64,000 nt of DNA from NCBI GenBank assembly GCA_041739275.1, contig JBGSOF010000004.1, forward strand, positions 99,713-163,712, read 5' to 3'. Position 1 is the first letter of the stretch. Each line of letters begins with the position of its first letter. The DNA is from WGMI01 sp041739275 (lineage in GTDB: Bacteria > Bacteroidota > Bacteroidia > Flavobacteriales > Schleiferiaceae). The notes beneath the pieces were generated by a model that saw only the letters and a list, made by a program, of their open reading frames with translations, did no database searches and was not told the DNA's origin. Made by a program: the position numbers and the translations under genes. Positions 40,641 to 49,561 of the stretch are shown here, in pieces.

Positions 40641-42542
40641 TTAGTATGCTCGCTCTTTGCGCCCTTCCATGTAATACACAAACGCCTTGTTGGCCACCCG
40701 AGTTCCTCCGGGGGTGGGATAATTGCCGGTAAAATACCAGTCGCCCTTGTGATCGGGGCAAGCCGCGTGTAAATCGCCCACCGTTTGAAAGAGAAGCTCC
40801 AACTTGGGTTTAAAGCCTTCAGGGGTCAACAATTGCGCGATTTTGGCAGAGATTTCTTCGTCGCTAAAGGCTTCGTAAATCCGTTGAACGTGGTTGATGC
40901 GTTCCGCGCTATCGTCCTCTACCACTCTTTTGGCGTCCTCGTATACCTCGGCAAAGAGTTGATCTCGGGTTCCGCGTTCTCGATGAAGCGAATCCACCGC
41001 CTGAAAGGCAATTAAATCGCCCATTCGCGCCATATCGATTCCGTAGCAGTCGGGATATCGAATTTGCGGAGCTGAAGACACAATCGCGATCGACCGAGGT
41101 TCAAGCCTCGCGAGAATGCGAAGAATGCTCTTTTTAAGCGTCGTGCCTCGAACGATGCTGTCGTCGATCACCACCAAGCGGTCGCCGGGCTTTACCGAAC
41201 CGTAGGTAATGTCGTAAACGTGGCTCACCAACTCGTCTCGGCTTTGATCTGAGCTGATAAAGGTTCGCATTTTGACGTCCTTCCAGGCCACTTTTTCGGC
41301 GCGCGGCCGAACCGATAAGATTTGTTTCAGCGCCTGCTCGTCAAGCGACGATCCCAAGGCGCGGATTTTTTCAGCTTTCGAAATGTCCAACCAATCTTCG
41401 ATGCCTTTCACCATTCCGTAGAAAGCCACCTCCGCGGTGTTTGGAATAAAGCTGAACACCGTGTGGTCCAAATCGTTTTCGACCGATCGAAGCACCGCCG
41501 GCACGAGTCTGCGCCCCAGTTCAATGCGTTCTCTGTAGACATCGGCATCGCTGCCTCTTGAAAAGTAAATGCGCTCAAACGAGCAGGATTTTTTTTCAAG
41601 TGCGTCCTTGATTCGAGCGTGTTTAATTTTTCCGCTTTTCTTGACGATGAGTGCGCAGCCCGGTTCAATTTCTCGAACCAAGTCTCCCGAAACCGCAAAA
41701 GCCGTTTGAATTACGGGCCGCTCCGAAGCCACGACGACCACTTCGTCGTCTGCGTAGTAGAATGCCGGGCGAATTCCCGAGGGGTCTCTCAGAACAAAGG
41801 CATCCCCATGTCCGAAGAGACCGGCCATGGCATAACCGCCGTCCCATTTTTTGGCGGATTTGCGCAAAATTCGAGCGACGTTAATCTTTTTCGCAATCCG
41901 CTGACTGCTCTCCGCTTTGCCAAAGCCCACGCGCTTGAGCTCTTTGTAGATTTCCTCGTTTTCCTCGTCCAGAAAATGCCCGATTCGCTCGAGAATGGTC
42001 ACGGTATCGGCCTTGGCCTTCGGGTGTTGCCCCAAATCGACCAATTGCTGAAACAAGAGGTCGACATTGGTCATGTTGAAATTGCCCGCCAAGACCAGAT
42101 TCCGGGTCATCCAATTGTTCTGTCGCAGAAACGGATGACAGTTTTCAATGGAATTGCCTCCATAGGTTCCGTAGCGCAAATGACCCAAGAACAATTCGCC
42201 CGTAAACGGAAGGTTTGTTTTGAGCCATTCGGGATCGTTTAACTTCTCTGGCCGGTCTTTAACCGCTTCGTCCACTCGGTGTTGGATGCGGTCGAAAATG
42301 TCTTGAATGGGCTGGCTTTCGACCGAGCGATACCGGCTGATGTAGCGCTGCCCCGGCTCGACATCAAACTTGATGTTCGCGAGCCCGGCCCCGTCTTGAC
42401 CTCGGTTGTGCTGCTTTTCCATCAAGAGGTACATCTTGTGGATGCCGTAAAGTGCCGTGCCGTATTTTTCGAGGTAGTGCGAAAGGGGCTTCAACAGCCG
42501 AATCATCGCAATGCCACATTCATGGGTCAAATGATCGCTCAT
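40641..42542 (-). CDS. purF: Amidophosphoribosyltransferase (Bacteroidota type)
   Basis: 633 aa first enzyme of purine synthesis. The N-terminal nucleophile glutamine amidotransferase domain starts MSDHLTHECGIAMIRL with the catalytic Cys after a short propeptide-like stretch; KQHNRGQDGAGLA is the glutamine-site motif. The phosphoribosyltransferase motif is GDRLVVIDDSIVRGTTL. The protein is longer than the enterobacterial enzyme (about 505 aa), as usual in Bacteroidota. ATG at 42542; the frame runs to a TTG at 42563. Confidence 0.95.
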   Translation of the reverse strand: MSDHLTHECGIAMIRLLKPLSHYLEKYGTALYGIHKMYLLMEKQHNRGQDGAGLANIKFDVEPGQRYISRYRSVESQPIQDIFDRIQHRVDEAVKDRPEKLNDPEWLKTNLPFTGELFLGHLRYGTYGGNSIENCHPFLRQNNWMTRNLVLAGNFNMTNVDLLFQQLVDLGQHPKAKADTVTILERIGHFLDEENEEIYKELKRVGFGKAESSQRIAKKINVARILRKSAKKWDGGYAMAGLFGHGDAFVLRDPSGIRPAFYYADDEVVVVASERPVIQTAFAVSGDLVREIEPGCALIVKKSGKIKHARIKDALEKKSCSFERIYFSRGSDADVYRERIELGRRLVPAVLRSVENDLDHTVFSFIPNTAEVAFYGMVKGIEDWLDISKAEKIRALGSSLDEQALKQILSVRPRAEKVAWKDVKMRTFISSDQSRDELVSHVYDITYGSVKPGDRLVVIDDSIVRGTTLKKSILRILARLEPRSIAIVSSAPQIRYPDCYGIDMARMGDLIAFQAVDSLHRERGTRDQLFAEVYEDAKRVVEDDSAERINHVQRIYEAFSDEEISAKIAQLLTPEGFKPKLELLFQTVGDLHAACPDHKGDWYFTGNYPTPGGTRVANKAFVYYMEGRKERAY

Positions 42543-42622
42543 CCGCGGGGTTTGGAACCGCAAAAATACGGCGGGTACGCGGCAAGACTCCTGTCCAAAT
42601 GTCTCTTGGAGCCTTTGGGGTC

Positions 42623-44035
42623 TCAGGGTTGTTTTACAACGGCGGGGGGAGCATATGCACCTTCTAACATTTCCTCTTTAGGCCAATAGACGCGCATCAG
42701 CAAATTGAAAGGGCCCTCAGGGCAGGGAAGCCAATTCGCCTCCTTGTCTTTCCCGGGCGATTTCGATTGAATGTAGATTTCGATAGCACCGTCGGGCGAT
42801 TTTTTAAGTCCGCTCCGGTCGCCCAACGAATAGCGATTTATCGCGTTCGGGGCAAAGAAGCCCTCAGAATCGTATAAGGTCAGAGACCAGAATGCATTTG
42901 CCGGTGGTGTTTTGCCTTCTTCAAAACGAAGGGTATAACGATTCGTGCCATCGAGCGCAACTCCCTCTTGATCGACTCCGCAAACAGGGTAAACGGCATC
43001 TGCGAACAAGTTGGCGCCCAGACCAAAAACAGCAATACCTGCACGTCCGGTATAATCTGTTCCAAATTTGCCGGTCATGGGATGGCCGAGAGACCATCCA
43101 TTGACGGCATTCGTTCCCATGGCTTTACCCTCTTCAAAGGACGCGAAGGTCGCCTCGGGCAACTGTTTTAAAGCGGCCACCTTCGAGGCGGAATAAGCTT
43201 CGGTTGAAAAACGCAAGCCTGCGCCGATTCCGAGCAACTTCATTTGATTTACCAATGTGCTGTCGGCCATGGCGGGTTGATTGCTCGCCAAGAGCTGGTT
43301 GAGCTTGTTGAAGTAATCTTCGACGGCCATTCCCCGTACTGTGCTGTTGGGGTCTTGGGTGGGAGGAGCCTCCGTCGAAGCGGCCTCTTCGACTTGGGTC
43401 GGGTTTAGGGCCTTCAAGACGAATTGTTTTTGAAGAGGGACGACCGATTGTGCTCCGTCGGCTGCGCTGTTCACTTGGGTGCGTCCGATGATCCAAACCA
43501 TAGGGGTGGGGGCCTGAATTTGCTCCATTCCTTCAGGCACTGAACCGGACCATCCCGGACCGGAAATCAAGAACACCTTGGCACCGTTGCCCGTGGTGCG
43601 CGTTCCCGGAGATGCAAAAATGTTGGTATACGCATCGAGCATGGGGAGCATGTAATAACGACCTTTGGTGTCGGGCACTTCAAGCGCGATAGGCCCTTGG
43701 GACAAGTCGAGCCAAGCGCTTGAATAATAAGTGTCTACATTCGGGCGAACGACGCTTCGAAAGCTGGCGTCCGGAAAATAGCTCACATGTTTAAACTGGT
43801 TGATCGGCGCGTACATCGGTGATTTTGGATGGAGCAACTGCTGCCGAGTGAGGTCCATCAACATCAACGGAAGACCAAAGGCATAGGCCTCGCGAATCAC
43901 AGCGAGCGTGTCGACTGCTTCAGCAGATTTCTCTGACGCCCGGGACTCGCTTTTCGGGCTGCAGCCTTGGATGATTATCAGGGCGAAGATGACCGTCGCT
44001 AAGGGCAGTGCAGAATTTTTTAGAAAACGGAACAT
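42623..44035 (-). CDS. DUF1254/DUF1214 domain lipoprotein
   Basis: 470 aa with a lipoprotein signal (VIFALIIIQGC). DUF1254 features follow: REAYAFGLPLMLMDLTRQ, VVRPNVDTYYSSAWLDLS, GPIALEVPDTKGRYYMLPMLDAYTNIF-type segment (key residues VPDTKGRYY). The C-terminal part is DUF1214-like: NAFWSLTLYDSEGFFAPNAI, NRYSLGDRSGL, and the ending LMRVYWPKEE. Such proteins are widespread, periplasmic or surface-exposed and of unproven function. It lies 81 bases upstream of purF on the same strand. Confidence 0.88.
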   Translation of the reverse strand: MFRFLKNSALPLATVIFALIIIQGCSPKSESRASEKSAEAVDTLAVIREAYAFGLPLMLMDLTRQQLLHPKSPMYAPINQFKHVSYFPDASFRSVVRPNVDTYYSSAWLDLSQGPIALEVPDTKGRYYMLPMLDAYTNIFASPGTRTTGNGAKVFLISGPGWSGSVPEGMEQIQAPTPMVWIIGRTQVNSAADGAQSVVPLQKQFVLKALNPTQVEEAASTEAPPTQDPNSTVRGMAVEDYFNKLNQLLASNQPAMADSTLVNQMKLLGIGAGLRFSTEAYSASKVAALKQLPEATFASFEEGKAMGTNAVNGWSLGHPMTGKFGTDYTGRAGIAVFGLGANLFADAVYPVCGVDQEGVALDGTNRYTLRFEEGKTPPANAFWSLTLYDSEGFFAPNAINRYSLGDRSGLKKSPDGAIEIYIQSKSPGKDKEANWLPCPEGPFNLLMRVYWPKEEMLEGAYAPPAVVKQP

Positions 44036-44165
44036 AGACTCAGTTTGAGGGAAACATTTCGGATAAACGAGTCAAAGGTATCCGCAAATTTCCACCAAAC
44101 AATCCGCTCAACTAGAAGTAACTACGTCATTTACAGCCCAGCGCGCCGGCAATATCCCGTGGACT

Positions 44166-44354
44166 TCAGCGCGGCTCCTTTTTGTATTCTTCCTTATTTC
44201 GGTCCATGTGGTCTTGATGCGCCTTGTCGATTTTTTGATGCGGATCTTCGGCAACGGGCTTGGACTTACACGCGGGGGTGGTCATCAAAACCAGAACGAG
44301 GGCAAGCAGACCCATTGAGCTGCGAACCCGGAGGGTTTTTGAGGTGTTTTTCAT
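44166..44354 (-). CDS. Very small lipoprotein
   Basis: 62 aa from the ATG at 44354: basic N-terminus, hydrophobic run MGLLALVLVLM and lipobox TTPAC at about residue 29, then a 33-residue highly charged tail (AEDPHQKIDKAHQDHMDRNK and EEYKKEPR). The frame extends upstream to 44630, but that part is antisense to the bacilliredoxin gene. Reminiscent of small entericidin- or Lpp-like lipoproteins only in size; function unknown. Confidence 0.6.
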   Translation of the reverse strand: MKNTSKTLRVRSSMGLLALVLVLMTTPACKSKPVAEDPHQKIDKAHQDHMDRNKEEYKKEPR

Positions 44355-44411
44355 CGTGATTGGAAATAGCGCGCCGTTTAAATGAATTCGGTTCTGCTCG
44401 AACCTCGTGCC

Positions 44412-44419
44412 TAATTTTG
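44412..44419 (+). promoter_or_regulatory. Candidate -7 promoter element for the bacilliredoxin gene
   Basis: TAATTTTG fits TAnnTTTG and ends 13 bases before the ATG. No clear -33 box. Confidence 0.38.
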
Positions 44420-44432
44420 CAAAAAACAGACC

Positions 44433-44849
44433 ATGTATCCCGAGAATTTGATCGCCCCCATGCGAGGAGAGCTTACTGCGTTGGGCTTCAACGAAATAAA
44501 AGATGCCAACAGTGCAGAAGAAGCCATAAAACAATCTGAAGGAACCACCTTGGTGGTCATTAATTCGGTGTGCGGTTGTGCCGCGGCCAATGCGCGCCCC
44601 GCAGTTCGAATGGCGCTGGAGCATGCACACAAAAAACCGAACCTCTTGGTGACGGCTTTTGCTGGCAACGATGTGGATGCCGTGAACAAGGCGCGCGAGT
44701 TGATGGCTCCGTTCCCGCCTTCGTCACCGTCTATGGCTTTGTTCCGGAATGGCGAATTGGTGCACATGATCGAGCGCCATCACATCGAAGGCCGTCCGGC
44801 TCAAATGATTGCCGAAAATCTTGCGCAGGCTTTCGAGGAATACTGCTAA
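44433..44849 (+). CDS. Bacilliredoxin (BrxA/BrxB, YphP/YqiW family)
   Basis: 138 aa thioredoxin-like protein that removes bacillithiol or similar low-molecular-weight thiols from oxidised proteins. The characteristic CGC active site is at residues 47-49 (INSVCGCAAANARP). N-terminal YPENLIAPMRGELT and FPPSSPSMALFRNGELVHMIERH also match the family. In Bacteroidota it suggests use of bacillithiol, which is established for some members only. Confidence 0.93.
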   Translation: MYPENLIAPMRGELTALGFNEIKDANSAEEAIKQSEGTTLVVINSVCGCAAANARPAVRMALEHAHKKPNLLVTAFAGNDVDAVNKARELMAPFPPSSPSMALFRNGELVHMIERHHIEGRPAQMIAENLAQAFEEYC

Positions 44850-45244
44850 ACGGCGTTTCGACGGCTCAGAGTTCTTTTAGCCGCTGCGCAATAGACTTAT
44901 ATTGAGGCATTCGGCCGTATTGTTGACGGCGTTCCCCATCGAACCGTCCATGGTCGTTACGAAAGAGCGTTTGGATTAACCGTGCATTTTGAAAGCGAGC
45001 GTTTCAATTTGCATGGTTATTTCCTATTCTTTTAGAGGATCGATTCCCTCTGCCTCATTAGGTTGAAGCTTTGGGAATCGTGGGGTTTATCCATTTAATT
45101 ACCGGAAAAAGCGAGATTTGAATCGCTTGAGAATTTGTTGGCACTTATGCCCTTCCCCGTATGAACAGGAGGCTTCGGCAAGATTTTACCGATTGACTCC
45201 GGGGTTTCTATGAAAAGACCGCAATCGAATTTTCTTTGCGGCAA
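44850..45244. other. Intergenic region without recognisable gene
   Basis: About 395 bases between two convergent genes (bacilliredoxin and polyprenyl synthase). I see no open frame with coding character, no RNA fold I can name and no clear U-tract terminator; one weak AGAGG...CCTCT stem lies near 45035. Confidence 0.5.
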
Positions 45245-46204
45245 TCAACGACTTCTGTGCACCAATTGAAGCGCAAACTCCCGAAGGGGAGCGCTTTGCA
45301 AAGCATCGAGCCCTGTTTGATCGAGCCGATTCAGCGCGAGCTTGAGCCAGTCTTCGGCGAGCAGCCTTAGGCCGGAATCCAAATGGTAAGCGCGCAAGAG
45401 TTCCAAGCCCTTTTCTACGCGCTCAGCGCTTTCAAGACGAATCAGCGCATGATAAGATTCAGGCGAAAGCGCTTCGAGTTGAATCATTAACCAAGTGCGC
45501 TTGCCCTCGCGCAAATCGCCTCCGATTTCCTTGCCGATCAAGTCTTGGCTTCCAAAGCAATCCAACCAGTCGTCCATCAACTGAAAAGCAATGCCCAGCT
45601 CGATTCCGAAGGCTTTAAAGGCCGAAGCGCGCTCGGGTGAAGCCCCGCCGATCAATGCTCCAATTTCAAGCGCACAACCGATCAACACCCCCGTTTTTGC
45701 CTCGATCATGTCGAAATAGGCCTTTTCAGCATCGATGGCATCGGCTTCAGAGTCCATGTCCAGCTGCTGGCCTTCGCACAAGCGTCTGCCCATTTGATTA
45801 AACGAGTCAAGCACGGGTTTGAGAACAGACTCCGGACTTAAGGCGAGCAGTCGATAGGCCTCGACAAGCAGGGCATCGCCCGATAAAATGGCAGAGGCAA
45901 TTCCCCATTGGGCGTGCACCGTGGGTTGGCCTCGGCGCAGAGGTGCGGCATCCATGATGTCGTCGTGCACCAGGCTAAAGGTGTGAAAGGTCTCGATGGC
46001 CAAGGCGGCCGGCAAGGCCTTTCGATAATCTCCACCGCAGAGCGCGCAGGCTGCGAGGGTCAAAACCGGTCTCTGTCGCTTGCCCCCCAATCCGAACAAA
46101 TGCATGGCCGGGTCGTAGAGCCCTTTAGGAGCCGTGCCTACGGGGTGATCGACTCGATAGCGCTCGAATTCGGCGCGAAAAAAGTCGAACGAAAACTCAT
46201 TCAT
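45245..46204 (-). CDS. Polyprenyl (geranylgeranyl/farnesyl-type) diphosphate synthase
   Basis: 319 aa trans-prenyltransferase. GGKRQRPVL, first Asp-rich motif in LVHDDIMDAAPLRRGQPTVH (DDxxD) and second in FQLMDDWLDCFG (DDxxD) are intact. The start at 46204 (MNEFSFDFF) is fixed by an ATGA overlap with rfbA; the longer frame is not family-like. Chain length cannot be decided with certainty; Bacteroidota homologues of this type usually act as short- or medium-chain synthases for isoprenoid and quinone precursors. Confidence 0.9.
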   Translation of the reverse strand: MNEFSFDFFRAEFERYRVDHPVGTAPKGLYDPAMHLFGLGGKRQRPVLTLAACALCGGDYRKALPAALAIETFHTFSLVHDDIMDAAPLRRGQPTVHAQWGIASAILSGDALLVEAYRLLALSPESVLKPVLDSFNQMGRRLCEGQQLDMDSEADAIDAEKAYFDMIEAKTGVLIGCALEIGALIGGASPERASAFKAFGIELGIAFQLMDDWLDCFGSQDLIGKEIGGDLREGKRTWLMIQLEALSPESYHALIRLESAERVEKGLELLRAYHLDSGLRLLAEDWLKLALNRLDQTGLDALQSAPLREFALQLVHRSR

Positions 46205-47070
46205 CGCGTTTCGCGCAGAAGCTCCATTAAATACGCACCGTAGCCGCTCTTGAGCAAGGGCGTGGCCAAGCGTTCCAGTTGGGCATCGTCGATAAAGCCT
46301 TGACGCCAAGCGACTTCTTCGATACATCCGATTTTGAGGCCTTGACGCTCCTCGATAACCTCCACAAATTGAGCGGCTTGCATCAGCGAGGCAAAGGTGC
46401 CGGTGTCGAGCCAGGCCGTTCCGCGGTCCAAGACACCCACTTTGAGCCGGCCGGCTTCCAGATATGCCCGATTGACGTCGGTGATTTCGTACTCACCTCT
46501 GGCCGATGGCTTGAGCTCTCTGGCGATGCGCACCACATCTGAATCGTAGAAATACAATCCTGGAACAGCATAGCGCGACTTGGGGTTCACGGGTTTTTCC
46601 TCGATCGAAATGGCCTTCATATTCTTGTCGAATTCGACCACCCCATACCGCTCCGGGTCGCTGACGCGATAGGCAAAGACCACACCACCTTGAGGCTCTC
46701 GGCTCGACTTCAGCAAGTCTTCCATCTCGGAGCCATAAAAAATATTGTCGCCTAGAATAAGAGCCGAGGCGCTGGAGCCGATAAAGTCGGCGCCCAAAAC
46801 AAAGGCTTGTGCAAGGCCATTGGGCTCGTGCTGAACGGTATACTCAAAATGGCAGCCCAGTCGCGAACCGTCGCCGAGCAGCTTTTGAAACAGCGGCATG
46901 TCGTGCGGAGTGCTGATGATCAGAATCTCTCGAATCCCGGCTTGAAGCAAGGTCGACAGGGGATAATAAATCATCGGCTTGTCGTAGACCGGCATGAGCT
47001 GCTTGCTCACTGCGAGCGTCAAGGGATGCAGACGGGTTCCTGAGCCTCCGGCGAGAATAATGCCTTTCAC
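46201..47070 (-). CDS. rfbA: Glucose-1-phosphate thymidylyltransferase
   Basis: 289 aa RmlA, making dTDP-glucose, first step of dTDP-rhamnose synthesis for surface polysaccharide. Motifs: KGIILAGGSGTRLHPLT (nucleotide site), VSKQLMPVYDKPMIYYPLS, ALILGDNIFYG, VVEFD and EEKPVNPKS, DTGTFASL. Length normal. The other rfb genes are absent from the window; it overlaps the polyprenyl synthase gene by 4 bases. Confidence 0.96.
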   Translation of the reverse strand: MKGIILAGGSGTRLHPLTLAVSKQLMPVYDKPMIYYPLSTLLQAGIREILIISTPHDMPLFQKLLGDGSRLGCHFEYTVQHEPNGLAQAFVLGADFIGSSASALILGDNIFYGSEMEDLLKSSREPQGGVVFAYRVSDPERYGVVEFDKNMKAISIEEKPVNPKSRYAVPGLYFYDSDVVRIARELKPSARGEYEITDVNRAYLEAGRLKVGVLDRGTAWLDTGTFASLMQAAQFVEVIEERQGLKIGCIEEVAWRQGFIDDAQLERLATPLLKSGYGAYLMELLRETR

Positions 47071-47135
47071 AATGAGAGCTTGAAGGTTTTGCGCGAAGAT
47101 AAACGCCCCCGAGGCACCCGCGAATCACGACTTGT

Positions 47136-49505
47136 TCAGTCTGCTTCGTCTGCCGAGGCTCCTCCGTCTTTGACGTTCAGCTCGATGGTCGGCTTTAAGA
47201 AGCTCCGAGCGGTGATGAGCTTATCGAGACTCATCAGCAAACTCGGCAACAAAATCAAATTCGACAGCATGGCAATGAATAGGGTGATGCCCACCAAAGC
47301 GCCGAGTGCCTGGGTTCCGCCGAATTCGGATGCGAGAAAAATACTAAAGCCAAAAAAGAGCACAATCGAGGTATAGAACATGCTGACACTCGTTTCGCGA
47401 ATGGTGTTCAATATGGAAATCTTCATGTTCCATTGGTTCTTCTGAAGTTCTTGTCGGTATTTCGACAAGAAGTGAATGGTGTCGTCCACCGAAATCCCGA
47501 AGGCAATGCTGAAGACCAATATGGTGCTGGGTTTGAGCGGAATCCCGGCATATCCCATAATGGCTGCCGTCAAGATGAGGGGAACCAGATTCGGGACAAG
47601 GCTAATGACGATCATCCGCGCCGAGCGAAACAACACGGCCATGATCAGTGCAATCACCGCGATGGCCAGCAACAGACTAAGAATGAGATTTTTGATGAGA
47701 TAAGTAGTGCCCTGCAGAAACACCACCGAAGCGCCTGTCACAACGGTCTCGAAGCGGTCGGCCGGAAAAACACGCGCCAGCTTTGTTTCGATCGATGCTC
47801 TGAGCGAATTCATTTCCGGGGTTCCGATGTCGGCCACTTGCACGCTGATGCGCCCCCTGCTCCCCGTGGAATCCATCATTCCGGGCAGCACTCCACCGCC
47901 GGTCTCCTCCCGAGGCAAAGCCGAGAGCACCCAATCTCGGTCGAGCTCGTCGGGAAGTCCATAAAAGGAGGCATCCCCATTGTAATACCCCTGTCGGGCG
48001 AATTTGAGCAAATCGGCTGCAGACAGACTTCTGCTCAATTCGGGCAAGGAGTCGAGCGAACGCTGCAGGCGCTCCATCTTTCGAATGCTCGCGAGCGTTT
48101 TCATCCCGCCCTCTCGATCGCTTTTGATGTCGATTTCAAGCGGAACCACTCCGCGATAGTTCGATTCAAAGAACTTGAGATCCTTGTACACCGGGTCGTG
48201 TCTTTGAAAGTCGTCTGTGAGCTTTCCGGTAACCTGTATTTTGAGGATTCCAATGTAGCCGAGCACTAAAATCCCGAGGGTCACCCCGTAGACCCAAAGT
48301 CGCTTGTGCGTAATCAAGTTGATGAGCATCCGATTCATCCCTCGCACCCAGGGCCTCTCGAAGTGTTGGTAGTGCCTGCTGAGCGGGGGGCTGATGAAGG
48401 TGTAGACAATGGGGATCACAATAACGCTCAAGATGAACATCACCATGACATTAATCGCGGCGACCAGACCGAATTCTCGAAGAATGACGCTTTCTGTGAG
48501 CGTAAAAGAAGCAAAGCCGAGCGCTGTGGTCGCATTGGTCATCATGGTCGCATTTCCGACCTTGATAATGGTGCGCTGAAGCGACAAGATTTGATTGCCG
48601 TGCTGTTTAAATTCTTGGTGGTATTTGTTGATGAGGAAAATGCAGTTCGGAACACCGATCACGATGATCAATGGCGGGATGATGGAGCTCAAGATGGTGA
48701 TTTCAAAATCGAACAAGCCGATGAGGCCGAACGACCAAACCACCCCGAGAATGACCACGAGCATGGAGATCAACATTGCTCGGAAACTCCTGAGGAAGAG
48801 GTACATCAACAAAGCGGTTACCCCCATGGCCAGCCCGATAAACAAGAAGACCTCGCGCTGAATTTTCAACACATTTGCCATGCGGATGTAGGGCAATCCG
48901 CTTATTTTGACATCCAAGCCCGTGGTTCGTTCAAATACCCGCGAGCGCTCTTTGATTTCTTCGACAATTCGAAGCACCTCAGAGGTATAGAGCCGTTCTT
49001 TTTCAACTTGAACCATCAACAAGGTCGAGCGAGCGCGGTCGTCGACGAGCAAGCCCTTGTAAAAGGGCAGTTCTTCCATCTGTTCTTTTAAGCGCGCCGC
49101 CGATCGAGTGTTGTACGGCCTGTTTGGGTGAATGTTTTCGAGTCTGAGCTGCCCCGAATCGGTTTTTTCGAAATTGTAGAAAGAGGTGATTCCCAAGACC
49201 GATTCGATCCCCTCGATTCGCTGTAAACTATCTGAAAAGGAACGCCATAAGTTGAGGTTCCGGCTCTCAAAAATCTCCTCACCCTCGATTCCAACCACGA
49301 CAGCATTTCCAACATCGCCGTAGGTGTTTTTAAAATCCTCGTAGGCCAAATGCGTCGAATCGGTGAGCGGCAGGATGCGCGAAAACTTATACGACACCCG
49401 CACCGAGCGTCCATGCCAAACCATGAGAGCCGTCGAGCCCGCGACCAGGCTCAACAAGAGCCAGCGATTTTTGAGAATAATTCGCGCTGCTTTAGTCCAC
49501 ATCAT
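47136..49505 (-). CDS. RND/MMPL family transporter
   Basis: 789 aa export protein with two repeats of the SSD-like membrane module. One transmembrane helix at the N-terminus (WLLLSLVAGSTALMVWHG), a periplasmic domain, then helices around residues 230-390 with GVPNCIFLINKYHQEF; after a second periplasmic loop, a second set with FGISVDDTIHFLSKYRQEL. Single large protein without membrane-fusion partner, the HpnN/MmpL-like type, presumably moving lipids or other hydrophobic molecules. ATG at 49505. It is downstream of the DUF5686 gene and upstream of rfbA on one strand. Confidence 0.88.
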   Translation of the reverse strand: MMWTKAARIILKNRWLLLSLVAGSTALMVWHGRSVRVSYKFSRILPLTDSTHLAYEDFKNTYGDVGNAVVVGIEGEEIFESRNLNLWRSFSDSLQRIEGIESVLGITSFYNFEKTDSGQLRLENIHPNRPYNTRSAARLKEQMEELPFYKGLLVDDRARSTLLMVQVEKERLYTSEVLRIVEEIKERSRVFERTTGLDVKISGLPYIRMANVLKIQREVFLFIGLAMGVTALLMYLFLRSFRAMLISMLVVILGVVWSFGLIGLFDFEITILSSIIPPLIIVIGVPNCIFLINKYHQEFKQHGNQILSLQRTIIKVGNATMMTNATTALGFASFTLTESVILREFGLVAAINVMVMFILSVIVIPIVYTFISPPLSRHYQHFERPWVRGMNRMLINLITHKRLWVYGVTLGILVLGYIGILKIQVTGKLTDDFQRHDPVYKDLKFFESNYRGVVPLEIDIKSDREGGMKTLASIRKMERLQRSLDSLPELSRSLSAADLLKFARQGYYNGDASFYGLPDELDRDWVLSALPREETGGGVLPGMMDSTGSRGRISVQVADIGTPEMNSLRASIETKLARVFPADRFETVVTGASVVFLQGTTYLIKNLILSLLLAIAVIALIMAVLFRSARMIVISLVPNLVPLILTAAIMGYAGIPLKPSTILVFSIAFGISVDDTIHFLSKYRQELQKNQWNMKISILNTIRETSVSMFYTSIVLFFGFSIFLASEFGGTQALGALVGITLFIAMLSNLILLPSLLMSLDKLITARSFLKPTIELNVKDGGASADEAD

Positions 49506-49561
49506 TCGGGTTCGCACAAGTCGAAGACATCAAAGTAAAGACAAGCGCGACACTAAAAAGA

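Noticed and set aside
47433..49091. Two long frames (278 and 261 codons) antisense to the RND/MMPL transporter gene
   Set aside because: The translations are His/Asp/Asn-rich mirror images of hydrophobic transmembrane codons; shadows.
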